Program-made: the position numbers and the translations under genes | Assembly: GCA_000697335.1 (NCBI GenBank) | Contig: JNEM01012605.1 | Coordinates: 1-20,970 of the forward strand | DNA: 20,970 bases | Origin: Conidiobolus incongruus B7586 | Taxonomy: Eukaryota; Entomophthoromycota; Entomophthoromycetes; Entomophthorales; Conidiobolaceae | Direction of reading: 5' to 3' | Shown: positions 10,141-20,970 of the stretch, piece after piece | Numbering within the stretch: the stretch's first letter is position 1 | Layout of the letters: every line of letters starts with the position of its first letter | The notes under the pieces: generated by a model | The model's database searches: none | Told to the model about the DNA's origin: nothing | Seen by the model: only the letters and a program-made list of their open reading frames with translations

Positions 10141-11663
10141 TTAGTATATTCTCCTCCTAAGATTTCTACCTGAAACTGGTTTATTACCTCTGCGGCGACG
10201 TCTAAATAAATATTAGTAATGAATGATTATATAGAAAATTGATTATAATAATTTACCTTGCTTTCCTCTCCTCTTCCATTAACAACTTCTCAGCTTGTTC
10301 AGTTGTTAGTGTATTTAATTGAGGAGTATAATCTGGGATTGCCTCAGGGTCCCTAAATAGGCTAGCTAAGGGATTAGCAGACAACCAATTAATAAAGTCG
10401 TTGGTGAGAGTCTGTCTTCTCATGGAGTAAACCAATTGATCAACTGTGAGATCACGGTGACGCTCGAGGAATGGTTGCATAGAATGAAATTGACGATAAA
10501 AATCGAAAAGTTGTTCGTAGATACTATGTGCAACAAGTAAGGTAAACTCTCCCCCGAGACCAAGGTCTGCTACGAGATTCTTAGCAAATTGAAGGGGAGA
10601 TAGATCACTCAGAGGGTCCCAATCAAATTGGTCTTTGAGGTGAAGATGATCGACGTGAATATCCAACTAGAAATTTAAGTTAGCTATGAATTATTATATT
10701 AAATCCGTTAAATAATTACAGTAATAGGAATAGTAGCACCATTAATTTCTTTAGTTTTGAAAATATTCAATTGAATTTCATTATCTAAAATTTCTCGATA
10801 ATCTTCAATTTGCTCCTCTATAGTTTCAGAAATTTGATCTCTGAATTGTTCTAGTGGTAAATTCAAATCATGACATAATATTGCTGCAAAATCACTTGGA
10901 GTTAAATAATCATCATTAAGATTCCAAATGATACGGTCTTTAAGTTTGTAACCTCCAATATCAATATCAAGGTGAATTGGTATCATTTGAGGGTCTTCTT
11001 TTACCCAAGAGGCATCTTCAACTCCTTCAAAACTAAGTTTCAACATGTTAATATTCAAAATAAAATTCCAAATAAAATTATATTAAAAGCTTACTTGTAA
11101 TTATGATTGGTAACATATAAAGCTCTATCATATGTGTTAGCCCTACCTCTCCAGGTTGTACTCACACTCTCGGCATCGGAGTCCGAATCTTGTACTTTAA
11201 TCTTATTCTGTCTTGCTTCCCTAGTAACATCGAGGTCAGGGTGGAATCCAAAGGGCCCATAGGGCTTAGGACCAGTTTCAGGACATTCAAAAAATACATC
11301 TGGTAGCTTTGGTTGCTCTGGATTAATTATAGGGATCATAAGAGCAGTATTACCATCTTTCATTCTTTGAGCATATGTAGATTCTATTGGAATTGTTCCT
11401 GAGGGAGGTGGTAATGATTTATGAGGTAAAGGCTCTTTGAAAGCTGGTTGAAATTTGCTTGGTGAATTAATATTGCTTGGAGAAGCATAAGAATTGGATC
11501 TTGAGCGGTTGGAGCTTGAGTCAAAATAATTATTTTGCTGAATTCTTGCTAAGGATGGATGTTTATATATAGGCTGAGGTGTGCCAACTGAAGACTGACC
11601 AAAGTTAGACTGATTAGTGGGTGTTCCAGGGTCGGCATTTCTAGAAGCTGGACTTGATATCAT
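10141..11663 (-). CDS. SNF5: SNF5/SMARCB1/INI1-family remodelling subunit (Snf5 or Sfh1)
   Basis: Predicted nuclear core subunit of a SWI/SNF or RSC-type remodeller. Four exons join in frame: 11663-11095, 11032-10720, 10666-10257 and 10201-10141 (450 aa); introns are 62, 53 and 55 nt, with branch-like ATTAAC, GCTAAC and ACTAAT. Residues 1-90 are polar and disordered (S, N, P, Q). Residues 95-112 (STYAQRMKDGNTALMIPI) resemble a segment I associate with fungal Sfh1/Snf5. SNF5 repeat 1 is about 206-272 (IPIHLDIDIGGYKLKD, ILCHDLNLP) and repeat 2 about 291-355 (ITLDIHV, DQFDWD, FAKNLVADLGLGGEF). The C-terminus (421-450) is a charged helix ending in Arg clusters; in SMARCB1 the matching helix binds the nucleosome acidic patch. 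The ATG at 11663 has A at -3. The short length favours Sfh1 over the larger Snf5 paralogue, but I cannot separate them here. The PWWP gene lies 1.8 kb upstream on the same strand. Confidence 0.93.
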
Positions 11664-13477
11664 TTTGACAATATTAATTAGTACATTAGCCCTGTTTACG
11701 TTAACAACTCTACTGACTCGGTTATTATTAATTTATTAGAATTGAATGAAAAATCATGGGATTAAATTCTTTAATAAATTCAAACTTAAATGGATAATTA
11801 AAATTATTTAAATTAATAAATTTTTGAAAATTTAAATAATGATAAATAATCCAATATTATTAATATATAATAAAAATAATTATGATATTATAAATAATTG
11901 AAATTTATTAGATATTTTTATATTATCATAGTATATTTGAATTTAAAAAATTTAGATATCAACCGAAAATTGAAATATATTAAGTAATTAAGCTATATAT
12001 ATACTATATTCTTATTATAATATCTCTTTATATATAATAGATAGCATTAGCTAATTATTTATTATTAATTATATTAGTTAAATGAAATTGAATTTTTATT
12101 AAGAATTTTTTTTATATTTATCAATTTATTATTATCTTGTAATAAAACAAGATCTTATTAAAATAGAATTAAAATATATTTAAATTAATTATATTGAAAA
12201 ATTAATATCAAAAAAATATTAAAATATATATTAATACATATAATAATTATTTAACTAAAAAGAATATAGAAAAATTAATTATTTGAGATTATTTAATAAT
12301 TAATTGAATAATATTAAAAAATATAGTTAAAATCGAATAAAATTAATTCAAGTATAAAGTATCAACAGTTTGAATATCATAAAATAAAAGATACTATTTC
12401 AATCGATTAATTATTTAAAAGGTATATCATCTTTTAAAATATTTTCAAGTTTATTGTTATATTGTTAAATCATATTTAATACAATATTATCTCTTTTAAA
12501 ACTCTATCAATGGAGTTCAAGCTAATGATAAAAATATTATTTCAATTAGTTTTCTTTATAGGATAAAAAATCATATTTTCAATTAGATACTCCATAATTG
12601 ATTATATACAGTAAGATTTAGTACAGAATTTAAATCCAATGCCTAATAATTACTAATTGTATATATTTTTAGCAATTAGACTTCAGAATTTAAGAGATAA
12701 ACGGTAAAAAACTAAAAGTAAAATAGAGTCAATAAATTAACTAATATACTATAATTATTATATTTCAATTAAACTGTAAAATTACATTAAATTTGTAATG
12801 CTATTAGTTGCAAAAATTTAGGTAATTTGAATAAGGTTATTAACAATATGATTGATATATATAATATTGCAGGATATGCTTATATTAAATTATAAAATGA
12901 ATACATGGATTCATGTGATATAGCGAAGAATGATAATATTTATATTATTTTATATCAAGCTGAAACAAACCTGATTACTACATGGAAATTGAATAGCATC
13001 CAATATTAATAATTATAACAAATTTATAACCAGTAGAATGCTAATCCATTAAGATCATTTTTGAGTTCTAAAATATTCAACTTAACAAATAATTAACATT
13101 AGTCAATAAAGCAATCAATATATATAAATCTTTACTTTATAAAATACTTCAAACACATAAATTTAAGTCACATCAACAGAAATTAACAATAATGGATATT
13201 AAAGAGTTTGAAAAGTATATGTATTTAGATAGTAAATAGTATTGAAATTAATAAGGCTTAATGTTAAGGCGATGATGAAATGTAGTTTGCTAAATCAAAA
13301 TAGTACAGGGAGCATAGCCTAATAAGCATATTAATATAGTGAAATATCAAATTTTAAGTTTCAATTCATTGTACCTATTAGAATAGTGAGCGCGATTTAC
13401 AAAGTGATATGATTTTGAAATAAAAGATGGTGGAATTGTGGTTCAAGCAGGAATACCGATGTGATATTATCATCATA
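11664..13477. other. AT-rich intergenic spacer between the two chromatin genes
   Basis: Holds the 5' flank of the SNF5-family gene and the 3' flank of the PWWP gene. No gene seen. Close to the SNF5-family start the minus strand reads GTTGTTAACGTAAACAGGGC (a forkhead-like GTAAACA) and, slightly further up, GAGTCAGTAGAG. These are motif resemblances only. A few CG dinucleotides are present. Confidence 0.45.
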
Positions 13478-15205
13478 TTATGATGAAGCAGCGGTTTGAG
13501 CAGTTTCTTCTTTGGGCTGTTGAGATATGGAATTAGAAGTAATATCCGCAGGTGCACCATTTCCAACAGTATCCTTATCTTTCAATTCTTCATTGTTTTT
13601 TGTGACAGATGGAACCGAACCTATCTTAGTATCTGTATTACTCTTGACTTCAATTTTTTTTGGACTTGAGATAGTTTCTGAAGGATCTTCGGTTTTTGGT
13701 CGTTTAGAAGGAGAGAGTGAGCGAGAATTTTCCTCTGTCGGATCTTCCTCAGCCTGATGTTTTAATGATGGCTTGGTACCTTCAGATGGTTGATTAGTTT
13801 CTGAATTTTCCATTGATCCATTTAAGGCAACATGTGAAGCATCCTTGGATTCGGGCTTGGGATCCGAATCAGGTAACGCTTCACTCGAGGCAGCAGTCTG
13901 AGTAACATCAGTAGGTTTAGCATTATGGCCATTTGGTGATGAAGTATTCTCTGATGGGCGGGGACTTTTAGGAGCTTGATCAGTTGTTCCATTGTTTCCA
14001 GTGTGATTATCTTCAGATTTCGACTCTTCTTTATTTACTTGATCTTGAGATTCTGTAGGCTTAGTTTTAGATAATTTATCTTCTTTAGCCTCAGTACCAT
14101 TAACATGACTACTGTCTCCATGAGATGAACCTTCAGGATTAACTTCATGAATAATTTCTTTAAACTTCTTAATCAATTTATGAGATCTATCAATAATTCT
14201 CTCCTGGTGTTCATTTTCAGGAACATGGCGAACAAGGTGGCGTAAAAGTTTGCCAATTTTACTTTCCTAAAGTAATTTTAAGTGAGCGGAATAAGAAAAA
14301 AGTGATATAATATACGTACCTGTATAATTATGGGGGTGACAGGGAATTTTTCTACCTCATCTAGATATTGTTCAACAATCTCATTATCCTATCAAACATT
14401 TTAATATCCAAATTAAGTATTTACAAATTCAATACATACCTTCATCTTATCTTTAAGAGCGGCTCTTTGTAAATTATGTCTAAGATGGATCATATCTAAA
14501 TTGGAAATGAGTAAAATTATCAAAATATAGTTGAAGTATCTTACTCTTAAGTAAAACTTCTGGATCAGCGTCAGATTGAGCATTATTTGAAGTGTTAACT
14601 TCTTCAGACTCGCGAGAGTCTTCATTATTTTCTGGTTCTGAAGGTAATTTCTTAGCCTTGGCAGTAGTAGACTTAGTATTAGGCTTCTTGCGTGGTTCTT
14701 GCTTCGCTGAAGATTTGGCTTTGCTCTTTCTGCCGCTCTTATTAACAGTTTTAGACTCTGATTCGGATTCTTCTTCAGAACCATTGATGGAAGCTCCTAA
14801 TTTGGAAGGTTGGGTAGCTTGCTTCAAAGCTTTGCAAAATAATGCTCCTTTTTTGGTATTAGTGGAGAATTCGTGTAGGTACGTGTTAAAATCTCTCAAA
14901 CAATCTCTTCCAAACCAACCACTATAAAAAAATATTAAAAAGGTATGAAGAAGAAATTGAGATTTAGGACTTACTAATCTTCGGAACCATAAAAAAATAC
15001 TGGCCAAATTGGATTTGGACGACTGGGTTTCTTGTCTAACACAATTTGAGGAAGAGTTTTTTCTTCTTCAATCTAATAAGTTAGTTAAATTTAAGATCTT
15101 AAAAGACAAAATCACAAATATCAAAAAACTTACTCTTGCGGGCCACCATGGGTAACCTTTGAGTTTAGCCCAAACGTTAGATCCTACGGGATACTCTTGA
15201 GACAT
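13478..15205 (-). CDS. PWWP-domain protein with LEDGF-like integrase-binding (TFIIS N-terminal-like) domain
   Basis: Predicted nuclear chromatin reader and adaptor, 486 aa from six exons that join in frame: 15205-15134, 15072-14975, 14921-14545, 14495-14440, 14388-14320 and 14266-13478. Introns are 61, 53, 49, 51 and 53 nt; intron 1 has a textbook AACTAAC branch site. The PWWP domain is residues ~5-75, with VWAKLKGYPWWPAR (11-24) and WPVFFYGSEDYGWFG; Tyr18, Trp21 and Phe51 would form the methyl-lysine cage, so binding to H3K36me nucleosomes is expected from the family. Residues ~105-150 are acidic then strongly basic (GRKSKAKSSAKQEPRKK). Residues ~175-266 (LRHNLQRAALKDK, NEIVEQYLDEVEKF, SKIGKLLRHLVRHV, IDRSHKLIKKFKEII) match the helical IBD/LW-domain pattern. 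The tail (267-486) is S/T/P/E-rich with a likely NLS (SPSKRPKTE, ~407-415). The start ATG has A at -3. No orthologue name can be given. Confidence 0.9.
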
Positions 15206-17911
15206 GCTTAAATTTGATGTAAGCTGAAACTAAATGGAAGGTGAATTCAGGTAATAATGAATTGGTTGAAAGTTTAATAGATCTCAATTGAAATTAAAGC
15301 AAGTAGATAAATTGACTGAATATAAAATACATAAATAAATAAATATTTAGTTAAATTTTATATTTTAATTTAATTTTAATTATATTATTTTTAATTTATA
15401 CCTTTTAAAATGAATTATCAATGTAAGAAATAAAAAGAAGATGAATTTAAATCATTCATTATATGTCTATGACAAAACCTAATTTTTATATAATTTTAAA
15501 TTTGATTTAGTAATATAATTATTTATTATGATTGGCTGATGTAATTTTCAGTTCTGATTACATTAATTTAATTGGTTTATGAAATTTTCTAATTTGAAAA
15601 ATTCAGATTCATGTTGTAAATGAATTGAAAGGGGTTAATAAAAATTTTGAATTGATTGGATGAATTAATTTTAATTGAGTTCTCGAATTTCATGCTTCGT
15701 TCTCATAGTGCAGGATATAAGTGGATTAGATTATACCTATGCTGATATAAATTATAGTATGTTTGTTAGATATCAAGTAAAATAGTATTAATACTACAAA
15801 ACATAAACACTACCTCTAAGTACATCAACGCATCAACAATATATCTATTAGTAAATTTTTTTCCATTTATCACTTGAATCAAGGATCCTGATGACGTGAT
15901 TGTACTATTGGTGCTGAGCTAATTTAAAATATTATTCATTTCTGATTAACGAATTTAAAATATATCGATCAAAGTATTGTAAGATAAATAAAAGGCTTCA
16001 TATATTAGCAATCTACATCACTTCATAAATAAAAATTGTGAGAGTTAATATAACTTAATATTATTTTTAATTTATTTAAATTTAATTTCATAATACCTTT
16101 TTTGAAAACAAAACAGAGCGAATAACATGATCTCATATCCTCACTTAAACATTTATAACTCGTTCACTTTAACATCTACCCTTCGCCCATTTTAATCAAA
16201 AATTATACTTTAATAGTTATATTTAGAAGAGTGTAACAAATTAATCAATAAATGTAATTTAAATTAATTAATAAACTTTGAGGTTCAGAAGAAACAGTCT
16301 AATATTTCTCATGATTTTAAATTAATAAAAAAGTTTTCATATATTTATCTTTAATTTTATTTTATATATACAATTAAAATTATAACAACTTTAAATTTGA
16401 AAAAAAATAATATAAAATTGAATTATTTCTTTTTTCTTTAACGAAATAAATTATTTAAACATTCACCTCAATTTTATAATATCAATAAACCGATCATTAA
16501 CTTCATTTGGTAATAATTAAATACTATTAGTTTAAATTTTTGACAAGTTTTTATAATATAATTCTTCCCTTGTATTATGCTAATATGGTATTTATTAAAT
16601 TAAAATAATTAACAAAAAATGTATTTAAATTTAATTAATAATACTATTAAGATATAATTTAAGTTATTTGAATTATTTTTAGTTTAGGTATTTTATTTTA
16701 TTAAATACTATTTAATCCTTGTATGATTTTTTTAAAATTTTTTTATTAAATTTATTATATAATATTAATTACAATATATATATATATATTTAAAACTAAA
16801 TATATCAACCATCCTTATATTGAAAACTTTGATAATATGTATTGATTAATTATTATGAATTATCCTACGAACAAAGCTATTTTCTTTAAGGGTTATATTG
16901 TTAGGCTTTTATTATTAAGTTTGATCTATGATTCTTTTGTTACCAAAGATATTATATTATTATTAGTTTCAGTTTTTGATCATTATATATTTTAACAAAT
17001 TGATATATTGTTATTTTATAATTAAAAAAATCTTCAAGTTTGCTTATATTAAGGATAATTTTGAGTTTAAAATATTGTCAATTAATATCAATAAAGCGAA
17101 AATTATTATATTATCAATATAGTCAAGATATATTAATAGATTGAAGTGCTTAAATTTAATTCTAATATTAATAATATTTTTAATAACTAATCTAAAATTC
17201 TTTGAGAGCTGAAAATAAGTAATAACTCAAATATAAATTCATATCAATAATATGTTTATTATTTAAATTATTCAATATGTAAAAATCGATAACTTTTAAG
17301 ATGACTAAACACAAATGGTAATTTTTAAAGTAAAATAATATGTGAAAGGGCTTATTTAAACAATTTTATTAAAACATATTACTATCATTTTTCAAATAAA
17401 CTTCCTTTTCTCGAGTGCTATCCCTTCTAAAAACATTGTTGGACTATAGGAATCTACTAAATTGTTCAATGATTTTTTATAGTTAAATTTTCATGACCAA
17501 TGATTATGTAATGTTTCATATCTCAAAAGGTTAAGTGATTAATATATTATATCAAATTCACTCAAATATGTTACAGGTTCATATTCAATTTTAACATATT
17601 CAATATTTTTAAAATGTATAAGAGGATCAATAAAACTATAGTATTTTGATTTGAAAATTTTCAAATGTTGATTTTACAATTAAAAAGTACATCCTTTCCA
17701 TAGTTGCGTATTTTTTTAATAATGAGTCTTGATTTAAAACTTTTTTTTACCTATTTTATTAAAGTTAATCAAAGATGTTGTAGATATTTACTAATCGTTA
17801 ATCAATTAGAGCTACAGCTTTAGAATCTTGTGCAAAAGTTTTGGGATGATTTCTGAAAATGTTGCCAGAAAATTGATCCAATGCGATTCCTATACAAAGC
17901 ACATCCTCAAT
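15206..17911. other. AT-rich intergenic region upstream of the PWWP gene
   Basis: No supported gene. The first 700 bases are the likely promoter side of the PWWP gene; a TTTCAG-AT-branch-like pattern just above its ATG (15206-15230) leaves room for a 5'-UTR intron. From about 15680 to 15925 and 16120 to 16190 the DNA is less AT-rich than its surroundings. An (AT)8 tract lies at 16774-16789. Confidence 0.4.
15889..15915 (-). promoter_or_regulatory. CCAAT box and CRE-like cluster, possible promoter element
   Basis: Read on the minus strand, AGCACCAATAGTACAATCAC is followed by GTCATC: a CCAAT box (rc of ATTGG, 15907-15911) and TCACGTCA (15890-15897), a near match to the ATF/CREB site. The orientation points toward the PWWP gene 685 bases downstream, which is far for a fungal core promoter unless the leader is spliced. 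Function is inferred from motif likeness only. Confidence 0.25.
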
Positions 17912-18087
17912 AAATTATCAATATTATAATGCTTGATCAATATTCAATTAATTCTTTTACTTGACTTTGGTGCTCAGCTACATTGAATTGACCTACATTG
18001 AGCTGATTTGATAATTAATAGTTAATAACTGGTCAAAGTTCTTTTTTAATGAATTTATTATATTAAGCATAATATTGAAATAATTGA
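17912..18087. repeat. Imperfect palindrome, possible foldback or MITE relic
   Basis: Three nested pairs of inverted matches share nearly the same centre (~17990-18002): AATTATCAATATTATAATGCTT (17913-17934) with AAGCATAATATTGAAATAATT (18065-18085), ACTTTG (17964-17969) with CAAAGT (18034-18039), and TCAGCT (17974-17979) with AGCTGA (18001-18006). A direct repeat CTACATTGA lies at the centre. No coding capacity. Confidence 0.35.
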
Positions 18088-20732
18088 TCATAGTTACTTG
18101 ATAGTTCAATCCAGTGCAAGTTTCTTTATATACCAAAATTATAGCATTTCTCTATAATTCTTTTCAATTATGGGATATCCTAAAATAAATAATAATATCA
18201 AATAGTTATTATAAATATAATACTTATAATAATTTCCTTTAATCAAAACTCATGAACTTTACTTAAGTATAGTTTGATAAATTCAAAGATTATTTTATTA
18301 TTAATATTTTATTTAATAATTGAAATAATAATCATGATTTAAATATTATTTATATTTTAAAAGCTTAGTATATAAAATCATACGCTATTAATTGTGAATT
18401 ATAAGTGTAGTGATAACAAGGCTAATATAATACAAAGGAAGGCTTAATAAAAAGTAACATAACCTTTAACATAGTATTAATAATATGGTAAGATGATATA
18501 AATGTAAAAAAAGTTTAATTAAGCTTTGTAAACAAATGAGTCAATATTGATATATTAGGATATATATTAGGTGGTGCCAATAAATCATAATATTAATAAA
18601 ATAAAGCCTCAACCAAAAAAAATAACAGAAAATAAGAATTAATAAGAATTAATAAAAAAACCTTCTTTATTAGATAACTTAATATTATATATATAATTTA
18701 ATTATAAAGTAAAAATAAATTGATTATTTTATAGGTAAATAAATTTTATAAAATATATGTAAAAGCATTAAATATTAATCTCTTAATATATATAATACTT
18801 TTTACTTAAATTATACATTTATTTTCTAATATAAAATTTTAATATAATTTTTGTATTGGAATTTTGATTGATAATTTGAAAATAAGATAATAATAATATA
18901 ATGATAAATTTTTTTCAATTTTCATTTTATTTATTAATTTAGTAAGATAGGTATATATTTTAATAAAGTTTAACAAATAATCATTTACTTTTAATATGTT
19001 GGATTAGATTTATTTTGATTAAAATATAATAAACCTATTAATAAAATATACTATTATTTCTTTTGTAAATTTCCACTCGAAAAATTCATTAATTTAAATA
19101 TTTCAATAATAATTCATTATTCAAAATAAATGATATATTTATTAAGTTTTTTAATATATAATATTTCCAATATATATAAAGTTTATATATTACTTAATAT
19201 ATCTATATATATAATATATTGTCTGTAACATTCTATATTTTCAGAGAATAATTACAAAATAAGCCATTGATTGGTTTTACAGAATTTATCATTTTTGATA
19301 CATATGCTTCAATTATTTCAAATGATTGGAGTTTTGTTGTTAGAGTCAAATATGATATATAAGAACCATACCTTAAATTATAGATATTATTTAGGATAAA
19401 AGTTAATTTATATTCATATCGTCATATTCAATTTTTATTATCAAATTTCAAAAGGTTGAATATTATTCAAAGAGTTAAAATCTACCAATATATCCTATAT
19501 ATAACATTACAAATTAGGTATTCCTCAAAAAATAAAATTGGAAATTTGATAAATTGATCTCAATGATTAAATTGATCCAAATTAGGTATATTGAATGAAT
19601 TTAAATCAAACGTTTAAAATTACTATGCTTAATAATATACTGTCTAATGATAATTGATACATATTAAATAAAATTTATCGATACAATTAAAATATATAAT
19701 AAATTTGAATTATTCTTTAATTAATTAATCAATATGAACTACCAATATATTTTATAAATAATTAGATTTGATTCGAACATAAATTTAATCAAATTAAACA
19801 TTCGAATAATTAAAAAGTTATCTGATTCATAAAATATCTTATATTGATTATAATCATTCCAAATATTTCAATTTAAAATTATATTTAAAAACCATTAAAT
19901 AATTATCGAATTTTAACTTAAATGAACTAAAAGGTATACTTTGTCCAAAATTTTAGCAAGAAGGTAATATATAAAAAATACTCATCAGCTGGAATTTAAT
20001 AAAATTATTAAGAAAACTATTAATTGAAATTTCACAACTTTTAAATTGCTTTATTCAATAAGCGATGAAATATTTCGAGTAACTTGTATAATATCCATTA
20101 TCTTGAATATTCATTATTATATATATATAACTCTTTTTATTTGGATATAATCAATATATAGTTTGTAACTGCCAATGTACCTGATCTATAATTATCAAGT
20201 AACAAATTGTTAAAAATATATATCTCTATTGATGTCGCTATTTAATTTCTCAATATTTGAATAGCTCTAAAGGTTTATTAAAGTACCAGGCGTTGGTATA
20301 CTATTGGTGCTTGATATATTGGATTACAATTTGTAAGACAGCGAATGCTCAATTAATATTATCTAGTATGATATATAACTTAATAAATACCAAAAATGTT
20401 GAAGATATTATTAGCAATTTTAATTCGCCAAATTAAAAGTTTACAATGTTTGTTAAATGTTCTATTTCCAAGAAAAACAATAGTATCAGTTAAACATTAT
20501 ATATTAGTAAAAGTTAAACCTTGTTATATAAATTACCATATAATAATTGGATTTTTGATTATAATTTGCTATTAACTATCTTTAGTTTTTTAACCTTAGC
20601 CCAAAAACTTATTTTGAAAAATATTATTTTATAAAAATTGCAAATTTCTTAATTTTTAATTTTGTTAATATTTTACTAGCTTTAAGTGATAAATAATTTA
20701 TAAAGTTTATAAAAGATTTAATATTTATAAGT
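18088..20732. other. AT-rich intergenic desert, no gene seen
   Basis: No exon, RNA gene or transposase motif recognised. It contains a decamer tandem repeat at 18631-18660 and a short hairpin-like sequence AGTACCAGGCGTTGGTATACT at 20282-20302. CG dinucleotides disappear after about 20426. Confidence 0.45.
18631..18660. repeat. Short tandem repeat of a decamer
   Basis: AATAAGAATT occurs twice in a row, followed by a partial third unit (AATAA). Confidence 0.7.
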
Positions 20733-20951
20733 AATATATATATATATGCTAGCTTATAAAAGTGAGTTATAAAATTAAAACTACTTATATATTTACTTAT
20801 AATTTAAACAATTCTTAATTAAATCAATTTAATTTAAAATATATTATTTAACTATATAATATGATTAAAACTAACTATATTTGATTATGTTTTATTAATT
20901 ATTGATTAATATATTAATACTTATAATTTATTTAAGATGAGTTATAAATTT
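20733..20951 (-). repeat. Dispersed repeat, copy B (inverted partner of 149-367)
   Basis: Minus-strand copy of the left-edge repeat, with the same 182-base spacing between its two well-conserved anchors (20951 and 20769). Beyond 20951 the minus strand reads TTAAAAATTAT before the repeat where copy A has CCAAAAACCTAC, so four or five C-to-T differences separate them and the homology probably continues into a transposon end. If so, the remainder of that element lies to the right of the window. Confidence 0.48.
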
Positions 20952-20970
20952 ATAATTTTTAAGTTAAAAG

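Noticed and set aside
13378-13566. 62-codon minus-strand ORF at the 3' end of the PWWP gene
   Set aside because: Overlapping alternative frame with no recognisable domain; the main frame ends cleanly at 13478.
13527-13757. 76-codon plus-strand ORF
   Set aside because: Antisense shadow of the Ser/Glu-rich tail of the PWWP gene.
14413-14784. 123-codon minus-strand ORF starting inside exon 3
   Set aside because: It is in another frame over most of exon 3; only its last part coincides with exon 4, which is explained by splicing.
14592-14927. 111-codon plus-strand ORF
   Set aside because: Antisense of exon 3 of the PWWP gene; its long hydrophobic runs mirror the Ser/Glu/Lys-rich codons.
20593-20620. 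CCTTAGCCCAAAAACTT as a second transposon end like the one at 131-147
   Set aside because: It shares CCAAAAAC with that end, but translation of the sequence on its left shows no transposase C-terminus.
1-20970. tRNA, rRNA, CRISPR or LTR-type elements
   Set aside because: No GC-rich cloverleaf with a GTTCGA-type arm, no rRNA-like block, no spaced direct repeats, and no recognisable reverse-transcriptase motif were seen. Strongly decayed copies could escape reading by eye.

Overview
The window looks like nuclear DNA of a fungus with a very AT-rich genome. It holds three protein genes: a Zn2Cys6 (Gal4-type) transcription factor with a fungal-type regulatory region, an SNF5/SMARCB1-family chromatin-remodelling subunit, and a PWWP protein with a LEDGF-like integrase-binding domain. 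The two chromatin genes carry short introns of 49-62 nt with GTAAGT/GTATGT-like donors, CTAAC/CTAAT-like branch sites and TAG acceptors, as is usual in fungi. I cannot fix the phylum. The extreme AT bias and the form of the proteins would suit an early-diverging lineage, while the decay pattern of the transposons resembles repeat-induced point mutation (RIP) of dikarya.

Layout. 1-147: the tail of a decayed Tc1/mariner-superfamily transposase with a TIR-like end. 149-367: a repeat whose inverted, diverged copy lies at 20733-20951. 368-2495: AT-rich DNA with no gene seen. 2587-4290 (+): intronless zinc-cluster regulator with a TATA-like core promoter. 4291-10140: a 5.8-kb gene desert containing microsatellites, an inverted repeat and, at about 7400-8554 (-), a nearly full-length but dead mariner element. 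10141-11663 (-): SNF5-family gene, four exons, 450 aa. 11664-13477: AT-rich spacer. 13478-15205 (-): PWWP/IBD gene, six exons, 486 aa. 15206-20970: a second desert with a CCAAT/CRE-like cluster, an imperfect palindrome and the inverted repeat copy at the edge.

How the parts fit. The two minus-strand genes both encode predicted chromatin factors: a reader of methylated H3K36 with a protein-docking domain, and the core subunit of a SWI/SNF or RSC remodeller. Their closeness is suggestive, but 1.8 kb separates them and no co-regulation is shown. The regulator stands alone and its target is unknown.

The most informative signal is in the deserts. The mariner fossil keeps its family motifs and exact catalytic spacing, while its stops and lost catalytic residues are explained by G-to-A and C-to-T transitions. 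The recognisable transposon segments lie in long stretches with no CG dinucleotide at all, whereas the other deserts keep scattered CGs. This suggests a transposon-directed C-to-T mutation process (RIP-like, or deamination of methylated C) as one source of the AT-rich deserts.
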